Source: Morinoia aosen (taxonomy: Eukaryota > Arthropoda > Malacostraca > Amphipoda > Talitridae). Taken from it: a DNA stretch of 64,000 nucleotides. Position numbers and translations under genes: made by a program. The stretch spans positions 50,684,859 to 50,748,858 of the forward strand of contig CM059575.1 of NCBI GenBank assembly GCA_030386875.1. Direction: 5' to 3'. The notes under the pieces are model-generated. The model worked only from the letters and a program-made list of their open reading frames with translations, searched no databases and was not told the DNA's origin. Below, piece by piece: positions 9,421 to 21,699 of this stretch; the first letter of the stretch is position 1, and every line of letters begins with the position of its first letter.

Positions 9421-12400
9421 TGCTGCTCGATGTATTTTTACATTTCTTATCATTCTAATTAAAAGCGGTTGGAACTTATATATGACAACGTGCTATAACA
9501 AAACTATTTTTAAGCATCACACGTACGACGGAACAATATTCTATCTAACATGGATTAGATGAAATGTTACCGTAAATTTGATTACGAAACCTGTTATAAC
9601 TTTTACAGATTTAAGGGCTGAAATTCTTCAACTTAAATCTTCATTTTCACTGTCTTACACTGCTGTTGTTAATGTTGTAGACTATGACTTGGCCAATATA
9701 GAAATTACTGATCCAATGCAGGCTTTTTGTGCCACTAGGTCGCCTAAAGCGGCGTGCGTTTTGGGTTACTGATTTGTGTTAAAACAATCTGCATCTTGCA
9801 ATCTATTAGAATTTTTTCTGGTTAGGTAAGCACGTTCGTTTGTGATACTTTACATCTCTTTCGAAAACTCATTTTCTAAATATATCTTAGTACTGGTGAT
9901 AAAAAAACAATTCCAATTCAAAGGGATGCTTTCACCACGATGCAGCGATCGGTGTTCTATTGTTCTTCTATACTCTTGGACGGAGTTGAGTTCTCGTTTG
10001 TCTTCGCTTGTTTTTAATTTTGAGCACCTCAATTTTAGCTCTGATTGAAGAGTTTCAAATTTGTCTCAGCTAATGTTTGGTCATTTTTACATCATAATTG
10101 TGAACAATATAAACAAATATATAGTATAAACCAGGTGAATTTGCTTCAATGTTTCTTTCAGCGTTTGCTAGCTAAATGCTTCTTAGCAATTTTATTTATT
10201 TCTCAATTAACTTCCTACAGTGTAAAGTTCGTCAGATTATAAATGAGAGAACGATGGATATCGCGCAATAATGAGACCGTGGTTTGTTAAGGTCAATGAT
10301 CGCTAGCAAGAAAATCACTAATTTAACATTTGCTCTTAAATATCATCACTCAAAGTTCACGATTTTTAAAGGGCATACTTAAGAATTAAATCAATTATTT
10401 GATTGACTTGTTCGATTTTGTGTTTAGGGGGGACAGAAAATTCAACGAAAATCTATAGATATTTTTCTCTTCTTCTGGTGACCGACTGAGTTAATCTGAG
10501 TCAAATTGTGAGGATAAACTGAAGAACTGTCTAACTGTTAATTTACGTTTTTTATTTTTAGTTTCCTCTGTTAAAACCACATTCGACCCACTGCGCGCAG
10601 TAGCCCTCACTAGTGAGTGAGGCCCAGTGTTTGTAAAACATCAACTATTTTTCGCGTGAGCTTCGTAGCTTAAAGACGTGCCAAACTTTTATAGACTTCG
10701 ACGAACTAAAAAAAACTCTTCGCGTGACGGACGACGTCCCACAGATTGTTTTCTTAAGAGAGCCCTCGTTTAACTTGCAGAGCTTTATGTTTTCCTGCAC
10801 ATGCTAAGCAAACACAAACAAATTTATTTTGCGCATAGAAGGACAAAAATTCATTATGTTTCTCAAATTTGGCAATATACACGTTAGATGACATAAAAAA
10901 CTTAGATAACCCATTTGGAAAATCAAATTGATCCTCATGTTTAATACTGAGAAGCTAAATTAACATCACTGTTATAATGGGTAGAGGTGTTATATGGCAC
11001 CTATAAGGGATGTAGCTCAGTTACTGACCGATTTTTAAGCAAGGTCTATCATGACAGCGAGTACATCTTGCGCGTCTTCTTTGCAGCAAGTCCTCGAGAG
11101 TCGGAGCGAGTGGATTTTTTCGTAAGTAATTCACTACTCTATTAGCCCGGCCACTCTCTTGTGTCGTGCAAAAAAGAACTCTCACTCAATATCATTTTAG
11201 GAAATACTGTAGTCGTACATAAATGTCATGAACACGTGACTGTTAGCTAGGCCAATGGGAATTGTCATCATTTAAGCAAGTTTTTAAATGAGATTTTTAC
11301 CCATGGATAAAATAATTCATTTAAAAATAAGTATGAAAACTCTTTACGTAAAATCAAACGAAGTTACGTGACCCCCGAAATTAACGCCGATTTTTGATTT
11401 CCCATATTTTACACAAAAAACATTGGCTGAGCTCAAGTGTTATACATCATGAACAAAATATCGGCCAATTTACTTAAATTGTAGAGAATCGTAGCAGAAT
11501 ATATTCACTCAAGCCTTTGAATTTTGTTTACACACATTCAAGCTAAGCTAGGCACACCTGACTTACCGCAGTGTAATTGTTTGCATTTAAAAGGCATAGA
11601 ATAGGGTGACAAATTTGCATTTAAATTTATAACATTCAAGCTCTACACCACGATTGGAAAAACTCCACGAAATACGTTCTAGCCTCTTTTTCAGTGCTTA
11701 GGATGCGCAGCCAGTGTTGTTATGCTTGCAAGTGACGCAGTCCTGTAAGTCCCGTGCATCTGGCCTGTAGCTGTCCTGCTGAGATAATAAATGTAGCTGA
11801 ACCACTTTTCTCACAATCGCTATGTAGTTAAAATAAAATCTACAGTTAATAAAATGTTTCCATACTCTCCTCATTGGTCCAACATTTATGAGAAAGAAGA
11901 CGTCCGTAAAATGTTTACACGTGCATTGTCGGGGACTGTCACTTGCGAACATTTCCAGTTTTGCGGCCTTTGTTAAAAGTTATGTTCACTTTTCAACATA
12001 CATCCAGCGACATCTAATTTGGTCTCCGAATGCAAGATAAACTTACTGGAAGGCTCAAAAGGGAATGAATACTTCATTTGCCGGTACAGACAATGGAAGC
12101 GAAAATTTGATTTATCGAATTCAAATTCTGGAGGACTTGTGAGTCAATTTTTAAAAACCCAATGAATATCTGTGACTAAGAAATAGAGATTAAGACGGTT
12201 CTGATTTGACCAACTTGCGTCTATTTTGTAATGGTGCGTTTTTTCAATTACGTGCCGCCATTTACTTGGTCTCCCGTTACGGTGCTGGATAAGATATACT
12301 ATAGTTCGAACTTGAGATACCTCTGAACAAAGAATAGATTTCATCAATAAAAATAGAAAAATAAATAATTTGGATATTCGGTGGAAAAAGCTTTTTTAGC

Positions 12401-15400
12401 ATATACTTTAAATACCTCTTGGTTTAGAAATACAATAAACGATTCTGGGCCAAAATTGGTGAAAAAAATATGAAATTTTTATGGCTCACCGAATTATTAC
12501 CAGAGAATTTACTAAATAAAGCGTACAATCCTGGTTTAAGTAGTTGTTACTGATCAAATTTTTTATAGAAACTGCTAAAATATTTGCTTCCTCTATTCAA
12601 GGAGAAGAAAACTTGCCTTGAAGAAAAACTTTACCCTAATTCATTGTTGGAAACTCACTGTCTAAAAATAAGTGAATTGGTAACAATGAATTTGCCTGAA
12701 TGCAACGTTACCGACTCACTCTTTTCGACACAATCCAAAAGAAAAATCCCAATGGAAGAATTCTTATCAAACGCTCATGTGTCGGATCACTCAAACATAT
12801 AGGCAAAATTGCAAGAAAATAATAAATTATCTTCTATTTTCCACTGCGTTCAATTCACTACTGAATTTAAAGCTGACCACAACATGCAAAAGTTGCCATT
12901 CAAACAACCACAACGGAAATGAAATATTTTCAGAGCATTTTTGGATTTCCTACAACGTACAGCCTAAACTAAAATTTAGAATTGAGTGATGACCACGGCA
13001 AATGCCAACACATTGCGTTGGTTATCATGTACATGGTATTAGGTAGCTCTATAGCAGAACTTTTCGCTTCGATCCAAAACTTTGACCAGCTACTTCCTTC
13101 AAAAGTGTGTGTGTGAAAAAGAGAACGTCGCTGACATTCGGTATTAGTAGAAATCTTTCTGTTAAATTTCCCGGCAAAAGTTAGGAACGGAGCCAGCCTC
13201 GCATTACCTAAGCAAACCTGGGGTGAAGTAAACAAAGATTAAAAGCTTGTAAACAAGATGCCACTATCTGTAAACTAGACCCGCGCGAGCCAGTGGCTCT
13301 TCCACGTGCGAGCACTAAACTTCTCCACGTAAACTTTCAGTCGTGGGGCGCTTATGCGTGCTGCATTGCAGGTATGTCAGAAAGCAGTAACACTCTTCCT
13401 TGAGGTTCCACAACCTTCCATGTATTCTCAAGTCTACGAATGGCACCAAAATCTCTCCAAAACTTTACAAGCGAATTGACTTGTCTGCATCTCACCCACT
13501 GCGGGGTGAAACTGCAGCTGCTCGCACACCTGGTGTGGCCACTTAGCCGCAGAAGAGGCATGGGAGGTTGGAGCCGAGAGACTCATGGCCGATGAATTTC
13601 CATACCATTGTCGTCGCTTGAATGTAATTCTCTGCTTGTAAAAGCAAAGTGTGTTGCACAATGTGATTACCTGATTATTGTTCTTAGGTCAATTTTAACA
13701 ACAAAATTTCTATAGAAGAATATTTTTTATCTATCACCACATACCGAAGAAATCTAGCGCGGTGCATTCGTTTGCCAAAAAAATAAGTGCATCATGGTGG
13801 CTTTTCCGTCTGTACACGAAAGACATTATTACTTTTATATTATTTCTAGGACGAAATGATTTTTATTCGTTATACTTTAAAGCAGCGCCAACACAGCCGC
13901 GAACGATGATCGCTTACAGAGGGCAGCGTGTTGCCAAATGGAGCGCTACAGCGGGCTGAGTGCGTGCCACACACGCTCCTGAACGGAGCAGCGCAGTCTC
14001 TGGGGCCCAGTTCACGCTTCATGTGACGTTTTTGTAACCAGAACATGTATAGTATGACATTGGAAGTGCTTACCAGTTATAAAGTTCTCCGTCGGGTCCC
14101 TCATAATTAACTGCTTCTAAACAAACCTCATTAGAGAGAAAAACATCGCGTTTGTATTAGTATGGTACGAGCAACGTCTTTGGACATACTCAACTCGAGC
14201 AGCTGTCTACACAGCTTCAGGAGGAAATAGTTTCATTTTCCACCAAGCTTAGAGAGTAATGCAATAACTGTCATGGCTGTCAAAACACGTTAATTGAAGT
14301 ATGATTCTTTCTAATGAATTTCTTCTGTGGCTAGTGGGATTGGCTGTGGTTTGATAGATCACCCAATAAATGAGGCAGCAGCAGCGTTGCAGTTGACACT
14401 AATATTGTTCTTAATCATGCTTCAGCCGTATAGCGGAGTGTTCTTTGGTGCATTTAAATAATTTTATTGCCTCTTTAAAATTTATTATTACCTTGACATC
14501 TTTTGCGGTATAATTGCAACATAGCACCAACATACTGTGAGTTATGTCCGTACGAGGTTCCATTCCATAAAGTAATAAATGACAATCAAAATTTCTAAAT
14601 GAAGCCCCAGTGAACTGATTTGCAAATTCTTGAAGGTTGTTTGACTCGCGAGGAGGAGAGAATATGATGAATTAAGGAACTGAGTTTGACATTCATGTTA
14701 GCTATTGTAGTTCATCACTTGGATCGCGCACCTGGCGTGAGTTGGACACTTCTCACTCAGTCGAAGAGAACACTGAAAACAGAGCTCGGATGTGCCTGCA
14801 AAAGATCTGAATTCAGATGTTTACGGGGTGTTTGTAGTGCACTAAACTTTCATGGCCTGCAACACCAACATGACTTCGCCAACGAACTCGGCGGCCACGT
14901 GTGTAGATAAGATTCGGCCTGCTCCTATGAGGCAGGAGGCGTCAGGTCACTTTTTTGGTGCCTGGCGATAGCAAGTCACTCGCGTGGAGGCGGACATGCT
15001 AACGTTCTGTGATTGTGTTCGGGATCTGTATATTTCACAGACAGATTTTAAATTTAATTCGGGTTGTCCGATTTAAGTTTAAAAATAAATAGTGAAGAAT
15101 TATGATATTCATATAAACAATAGGTCTAACTATTCGTCCTGCAGCGAAATGAGTTGAAAAGCTTCACTCAAAGTCATCTACTATAGGAGATGCCATCTTC
15201 ATTACGTAGAACTTTCTAATTTCAAGTGTAGCATATTTTAAAGTGGAGCAAACGGCGAATACATTTGAGCATGGTCATAAATGTATCATTTTAATACCCA
15301 ACCTTAATAAGTCAGTCGTTTCAATCATTCATGCAATTTTAAATTCACTTTACAGAAGGAAACTCACTCCGGAAGGAGTTATAATTACCATTCTCTACTG

Positions 15401-16472
15401 AGCTCCGACGTTGATAGTCAGGAGACATGATCTCCGTTATTTTCCTCATAATTAGATGACAAAAATGAGAGAGTGAGTGAATATCAAAATAAACAATAAA
15501 TAACAGATCAGAAGGTATGCCATTAAATGGAATACCCTCTCTTGCCATAGAAGAATGATATTTTTCGAAACACTTCCCGTTATAATGAAATGTTGAACAT
15601 AGCAAACCGGCTTCCTGATATGAATCCTTTCCCTGCAATTGTTATGTGTATTCACACAAGAAGGGTACGTTCGAATTAAATTTGTAAGTATCATCCCTTG
15701 TTAGTTCTACTTATACGCAATACAATCAAATAAGCGAATCGAAGAAATAGATTGAACGATATAAAATTATAAATTTTACTGAAATACGACTAGTAGAGCA
15801 GACACAGGTATTCAATTAAACTGGAAGTCTGCCAAAAAAGGAGCCTTCTAGGTTGTAGTTTGAAGGTTATATTGTCTCTAGATTTTGAACTTATTTCACT
15901 ACTCGAATCTACACTTAAACTTAATTCCTTGGGTTATAAATCAAAGTAAGATTCATTTTATATTTATGCTAATTTCTCCCAGGGACGGGTGATACAGCAA
16001 TCACTCGACCCAGATCAGGACAGTGCAAAAGATTTGCAGCTGAAAATGTCGTAGACGAATCTACTGAAGTCGGCGAGGTGCCCCTGAGACTTTTCTTTAG
16101 TATCAGTGATACACTGTGTCAGCTGTCTTTGTCGACAGGCTTCGTGTAATGCTGCTCCGTGGCACACTTATGTGCACAACACAAACAACGCGTCCGCAGG
16201 GTGAAAATTTACTTATATTCTGCAGTAATTGTTTAAGATGGCCAAATTGGCGAGTAATCTTTCGATAATTTTCTTTTACTCATTTAGTCCATGGCCTGAG
16301 GCCAGGTAGGCAAGCTTTGAACTTTTAGTGTCGTTGCTTTTATTTCTGCATAGCAAAAGCATGCAAAATAATAATGTTTGTTTGAAGTAACAATAATTCC
16401 ACAATCTTCTTCGGACTTACAAAAAAACGCCGTTGGCTAAAACCTCAGCGTAAGCGACGAAAGATATTCAAA
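9421..16472. other. No gene or element recognised
   Basis: About 7 kb of AT-rich sequence. The longest open frames are under 100 codons, overlap each other on both strands and show no recognisable motif. A short GC-richer patch lies at 13880-14010. Nothing else stands out. Confidence 0.6.
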
Positions 16473-16484
16473 TAAAATGGCGTA
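16473..16484. repeat. Left target-site duplication of the Penelope-like insertion
   Basis: TAAAATGGCGTA here is repeated exactly at 18436-18447 and brackets the inverted Penelope pair. About 32 bases (16485-16516) between this copy and the start of the left arm have no counterpart on the right side. Confidence 0.8.
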
Positions 16485-16584
16485 TCACGTATAGATTTAT
16501 TTGGGGGATACCTAAGTTTAATTAAAAACCACAAGACAAAGGCAGGTAAAAACATACTAGTTTAAAATTATTTTACTCTAGAGC

Positions 16585-16611
16585 TTTCGAGCAATCATTG
16601 CTCATCTTCAG
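16585..16611 (-). ncRNA. Hammerhead-ribozyme-like core, left arm
   Basis: Mirror copy of 18345-18371 (see there). On the minus strand it reads CTGAAGA, a 6-bp stem-loop, then GAAA. It lies in the 3' region after the GIY-YIG stop codon. Confidence 0.3.
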
Positions 16612-16710
16612 TAGACACTGTAAAAGGCAGAAATATCGTACATAAGTAATCGTATGACATAGGAAAAAATTTATAGGAAATCAAAAATAAAAACAAAATT
16701 ACATATAAAC

Positions 16711-17425
16711 CTAACTTAAAATGTTTAATGGCACAGATGAATCACAGCTTTTTAAGGTTGGCTTGCGGTGATGAATTAGAATGCTTTCAGCCAACCTAAG
16801 ATCAAAAACTTTGCATTTGGCTATAACTTTGAAACTATTTAAACGTATTGGATGGTCATTCTCATCTGCGTGATCTCTGATTTTGCTATGAAGCGGTGTA
16901 GTTACCGGTCGGTCAGTACGGGCCGACCTACCCCGATGCTCTGCGATGCGCGTGTGGAGGTGACGAGATGTCTCCCCACAATAGGTAGCTTCACACTGGC
17001 TACACTTATACCAATAAACGACATCGCCGAGCAACATAGTGGGAATTTGGTCCTTTACCCTAAACAAACTACCAATGGTTAACCTATTGCGAAACACGAT
17101 TTTTACTTTGAGTTGTGGGTAAAGTTCATTTAATATAGACAGAACACGCTTCTTTATACTATCATTGATTAGCCAGTTGGTATATGGTATGCTAAAATAC
17201 AAATCTTTACGAGGGACAGTTGAAACAATAGGTCGATTTTTGTAAAAACTACCAAGTCTGCGGCTTAAAATATTACACACCAATGCATGTGGATATCCAT
17301 TACGGCAGAAAAAACCTTCTAAAAAATCTAACTCTTTAGTAAGGGAAACATAATTAGAACAAACTCTGTACGCTCTAAAAAATAAACCGGTGATAAGACT
17401 AATTTTGTACGCTAATGAAATAGCA
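16711..17425 (-). pseudogene. Penelope-like RT thumb plus GIY-YIG endonuclease, left copy (5'-truncated)
   Basis: About 238 codons open from the inversion junction to the stop. The first half is the RT thumb/linker region, ending in a run containing NGYPHALVCNIL. The second half is an apparently complete GIY-YIG nuclease: YWYKCSQCEATYCGETSRHL (the two Tyr motifs, with the CxxC pair typical of Penelope between them), the conserved Arg in RIAEHRG, and the catalytic Glu in RLAESILIHHRKPTL, finishing SVPLNILS. There is no in-frame ATG at the 5' side, because the gene is cut off by the junction. This copy keeps the 118 bp lost from the right copy, so its endonuclease looks intact while the polymerase is absent. 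Confidence 0.85.
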
Positions 17426-17427
17426 GA

Positions 17428-18180
17428 TATGTCGATGACACATTTTTATTATTCCAATCCGAATCTCACGTACCTTTGTTTTTGAAATATTTGAATGCTC
17501 AGCACGAATCAATTACATTTACCAATGAAATAGAGAAAAATAATTGCTTGCCGTTTTTAGATGTAGAGGTTACTAAGCATCCATCTTCCTTTTCAACAGG
17601 TTTATATCGAAAACCAACTTTCACTGGACTGGGCCTTAAATTTAACAGTGCTATTTCATTAGCGTACAAAATTAGTCTTATCACCGGTTTATTTTTTAGA
17701 GCGTACAGAGTTCGTTCTAATTATGTTTCCCTTACTAAAGAGTTAGATTTTTTAGAAGGTTTTTTCTGCCGTAATGGATATCCACATGCATTGGTGTGTA
17801 ATATTTTAAGCCGCAGACTTGGTAGTTTTTACAAAAATCGACCTATTGTTTCAACTGTCCCTCGTAAAGATTTGTATTTTAGCATACCATATACCAACTG
17901 GCTAATCAATGATAGTATAAAGAAGCGTGTTCTGTCTATGTTAAATGAACTTTACCCACAACTCAAAGTAAAAATCGTGTTTCGCAATAGGTTAACCATT
18001 GGTAGTTTGTTTAGGGTAAAGGACCAAATTCCCACTATGTTGCTCGGCGATGTCGTTTATTGGTATAAGTGTAGCCAGTGTGAAGCTACCTATTGTGGGG
18101 AGACATCTCGTCACCTCCACACGCGCATCGCAGAGCATCGGGGTAGGTTTTTGATCTTAGGTTGGCTGAAAGCATTCTAA
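17428..18180 (+). pseudogene. Penelope-like RT C-terminal part plus broken GIY-YIG, right copy
   Basis: The frame opens at the inversion junction with YVDDTFLLFQSES, the RT palm active site, and runs on through LNAQHESITFTNEIEKN, LPFLDVEVTK, GLYRKPTFTG and the thumb region, all characteristic of Penelope-like RTs. The GIY-YIG domain starts (YWYKCSQC, YCGETSRHL) but a 118-bp deletion at about 18148 removes its middle and shifts the frame, so the protein ends in unrelated residues at 18180. The lost C-terminal codons (RLAESILIHH to PLNIL) can still be read in another frame at about 18160-18240. Everything before the YVDD box is missing. This copy is not functional. Confidence 0.88.
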
Positions 18181-18344
18181 TTCATCACCGCAAGCCAACC
18201 TTAAATAGCTGTGATTCATCTGTGCCATTAAACATTTTAAGTTAGGTTTATATGTAATTTTGTTTTTATTTTTGATTTCCTATAAATTTTTTCCTATGTC
18301 ATACGATTACTTATGTACGATATTTCTGCCTTTTACAGTGTCTA

Positions 18345-18371
18345 CTGAAGATGAGCAATGATTGCTCGAAA
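18345..18371 (+). ncRNA. Hammerhead-ribozyme-like core, right arm
   Basis: The sequence CTGAAGA, then stem GAGCAA/TTGCTC with loop TGA, then GAAA, has the order of a hammerhead core (CUGANGA, stem II, GAAA). Penelope-like elements are known to carry hammerheads in their terminal repeats. There are two deviations: an extra T lies between CTGAAGA and the stem, and I could not build convincing stems I and III around it. It may be only a conserved 3' hairpin. Confidence 0.3.
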
Positions 18372-18435
18372 GCTCTAGAGTAAAATAATTTTAAACTAGT
18401 ATGTTTTTACCTGCCTTTGTCTTGTGGTTTTTAAT

Positions 18436-18447
18436 TAAAATGGCGTA
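18436..18447. repeat. Right target-site duplication of the Penelope-like insertion
   Basis: Exact copy of TAAAATGGCGTA at 16473-16484. Its first bases overlap the end of the right arm, so the exact boundary is ambiguous by up to 4 bp. Confidence 0.8.
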
Positions 18448-21019
18448 GATGAATAAGTATTAGATATCAGTAAGGCATTATCTTTTTAAATGGTTCTATA
18501 ACACGACATTCTGATGCCAGCTTTCGCAGAGTAAAAAGCCTTAGCCAAACTTCTTTTACATAGATTCAGTTGAAATTTGCTTCTTATGAGGCTGAGTGTT
18601 TGCTTCTAAATGTCGTTGCGAGGAAATGTTAAGCCTAACGGCACTTTTTACACCTGTAATTTATTTCACAATGCGAACGTCTAATGGCGTGAAATCATTG
18701 AAACTATTTTGAGGAATTTGAGTATATTGAGTATATTGAGGAATTTGTTTGCTAATTTTCAAATGTTTAATTTGATATTTACCTAGAAAAGATCAAATGA
18801 ATACAAATCGTCTCATTCCTACTGAATCATACGCGTTTATTAAATTCAAACTTGTACTACAATTCTACGAACAGAAGCAAAATGAGACGTATGGAAGGCA
18901 CAAAAATAGGACCTCAAGCAGAGGTGGCCCGCACCTGGTGCAGATGATGCGCCTGTCGTGTCAGCCAGCGGGTGGTCCGATAACTTCGCGACACACGTCT
19001 TCTTTGAATGATTAAGTCCCTCGCCTTAATTCACCGAAACTGAGAAACAGTAAAAAATATTAGATCTGAGGCAACGAGCTACTGAAAAATTCATGCTATG
19101 TAAGCGGATGTGTAAATTCTTTTTCTTGTTTCAAATTTTCAAGTAATTTGGTCGTCCTACAGCCCACATATACGTTATAATCACTTCTTACACAATCTTC
19201 GTCCATACAGCAGTCAAGGAACGATCATTCCTGCTCACTTTAGAAAGTTAAGTATGTTCTCGTTACAGGAATGACCGTATTACTTATGGATGGCAAACAG
19301 AAGCCATCACGTATCGAATTACATACGTACCTGAGATTTTAAAATGAATGCAAAATTTATTATGAACGGAAGACTGTACACAACATATTTGTGTTTTTTG
19401 ATATCGAGAAGTCAAACATTTTGATGTCTTAACTGAGTACATGCAGCATTTTCAGACGCATGAAAATATATAATTATTTTCCGTTTGATCTCTTCTCGCC
19501 ATTCACATACATTGTCGCCTATGCGCTGTGATGAAATGCCCTTTGGTTTTGATAGCCAACCGCTTATCGGAGTCTGACGCCTCGAACAAGTATCATCTCC
19601 TAAGACTTCCCTTCCCTCGATTTACCGAGCTTGAAATGGCGCATAAAAACCCAGCTCATTCATCAAGAGCTCGACAATCAACGACAGGCCGACCAAATTC
19701 TCATGACTATTCAGTGCTAAGCACCATTAATTCTGAGGGAAAAACGCCTTCTATTAAATAAACGGTATCACTGGGTTTCGTCAGTCCTATTCGAACGTAG
19801 ACTTTAACGCAAGGAAATTAGGAATATGAAAGATTAATATTGAAAATTAGTCCCAGAAGCAGCCACTATCTGCACGATCTTTTGAATGCGCTGATTTCTC
19901 AAGACGTGTGAACATGACTCAAGAAAGGTGAAATGTTACTGAGGTCTCTTTGGTGCAATCAGTGGGACGATCTCTATCGCTGCACTCGCCTAGTCGCGTC
20001 CCCATATACCACCGAGGTGTCGGCAGGTGCGAGGGATTTGACGCCCGCACCGCCTGCCGTAAAGAGTCATTTTTAGAGCAGCTCCCCTCGCCGTTTCAGA
20101 TGAAACGATCGATTAAACGCCTTTCCGAACGCCTAAGTGAATTCCAATTTTAGCAATGATCAATACCAAGCGCGGTGTACTGCTCTTCCTAGTCTTATAG
20201 GACTTCCTCAGGCGATTCAGAAAATGTGCAGAAGTTAAATGTGATATAAAAACTAAAACGGGATTGTAAGCGTGTATCTCCCCAACTGTCAAAACTCGAA
20301 TTGTAAATTTTTATCAGTCACGAATACACGAGGAATACGTTCGTTTTAGCTTATCGCTGATTTTTCAGTGACTTGTGTAGTGTCTTGTACTTGTGTAGTG
20401 TACTTGTGTAGTGTAAAATTAATTGAAATCAAAACCATTTCACTCACTGTTTTGACCCACCAAAGCGGCTTTTAGATCAAGCTTATATTAGAGCCAGCAA
20501 ATCATACGCTATATGAATAGCCTTCTTGCAATAGCAAAATATACTGAACGCATTTTTCACTCTAAAAAAGCATGATTCTTTAAATTAATGTTTTTGGCTT
20601 TATGGAGTAAGTATTTCGTCTTTAATTCCTATGAAATTGATTGTTGTAGTGCTTTAATGAAGACCTAACGCAAAAAAAATGAAATCTTATATCATTTGGA
20701 CGATAACGAAGAAAGAGTGAACTCTATTTGCAGAATATTCACGCCATCGTTCGTGACCTAAGAAACGTCTCAAAAGTCAAGCTGTAAGAGTGATATCACG
20801 CAGAGAGAAGTTTGCCGTTTTATTAAGGCATGAGGCATGAGAGAAAAGCATGAAAAAATGCATTCTCTGGAAAAAAATAATATAACACCACTGACGTATT
20901 GATGAAAATACTCCAGAAACGATTAATTCCCATATGAGGCAAGCAGTAATTTAACATCACATAAATAAGAAAAACACTGAATGTCTTATTAAGTTAATTT
21001 ATAACATGAATTAAAGCGC
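18448..21019. other. No gene recognised; small 13-bp tandem repeat
   Basis: AT-rich sequence without convincing coding potential. The only structure I see is ACTTGTGTAGTGT repeated about three times at 20371-20414. Confidence 0.55.
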
Positions 21020-21195
21020 TTTTTGAAATGTCTTAATATAAAGGTCCTCAGTTGATAAACATGTATGGGTGTCATAGCAGCCCATGCCAATGCTTGTGCA
21101 AGAGACTGAGAGAAACATAAAAATGTATTCCCATAGCTAGTTATAATTTTTATATATGCATGTAATAAAAGAAATGAAAAGATGAACATAGTGGG
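21020..21195. repeat. Old dispersed repeat, copy A
   Basis: Aligns by eye, roughly two thirds identical, with 61795-61970 in the same orientation. Shared landmarks are AAATGTCTT, a GTTGATA, an ATGGG...CCCAT hairpin (21065-21085), GAGAGAAA, AAAAATGTATTC and TGCATGTAA. I could not assign the family. Confidence 0.45.
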
Positions 21196-21699
21196 ATGAA
21201 AGTCTTCACGTACATTGACATAAGCGTTTTGGCCCTCGTGACATCTGGAAATAATGTTGAAAGTGTAATGGTTTGAATTAGATAATTTATATTCAGAAAT
21301 TAAAAAATCAAAATAGCAGAAAATTTAAAATATCTTTTTGAGTAAACATAGCAAAATAGAACTTAGTTAACTGCCCCCAATGAACATGATCTAAGCACGA
21401 CAACAAATTTATGATATTTCCTATGTAAATGCTTGACAGTAATCTAAGGAAGTGATGTGTTAGGTAACGGGAAAAATTGATGGGTAATAGAAAAAATACG
21501 ATATTAATAGAAAAAATGCAAGTTGTCGGCTTAGCAATTTTTCAGTAACTGCTGTGCGTGTGTATATATACTAGCATACAAGCAATCCCATCTCATACGT
21601 AAGCTACACAAACGTTGGATCAAAAAATTAAAAATGTAGGTAATGGGTAAAAGAAATTGGTATTTTCTTCTTCAGGATATACTGCAGCGTACAGTTATC

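Larger units (their letters stand above)
16485..18435. mobile_element. Penelope-like element: two copies joined head to head
   Basis: A long inverted repeat. The left arm (16517-17425, minus) and right arm (17649-18439, plus) are nearly identical, and the bases between them (17426-17648) are present only in the right copy. Both copies encode the end of a Penelope-like protein: RT thumb and GIY-YIG endonuclease. The right copy starts exactly at the RT active-site codons YVDD (17428). The left copy starts about 220 bp further downstream in the gene. Flanking 12-bp direct repeats show that the pair inserted as one unit. Penelope-like elements are known to integrate as truncated and inverted copies, so this fits the family. 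Neither copy can be autonomous, because the RT core is missing. Confidence 0.9.

Noticed and set aside
11005-11100. tRNA or SINE starting at the A-box-like GTAGCTCAGTTAC
   Set aside because: No B box at proper spacing and no cloverleaf. An isolated A box is expected by chance.
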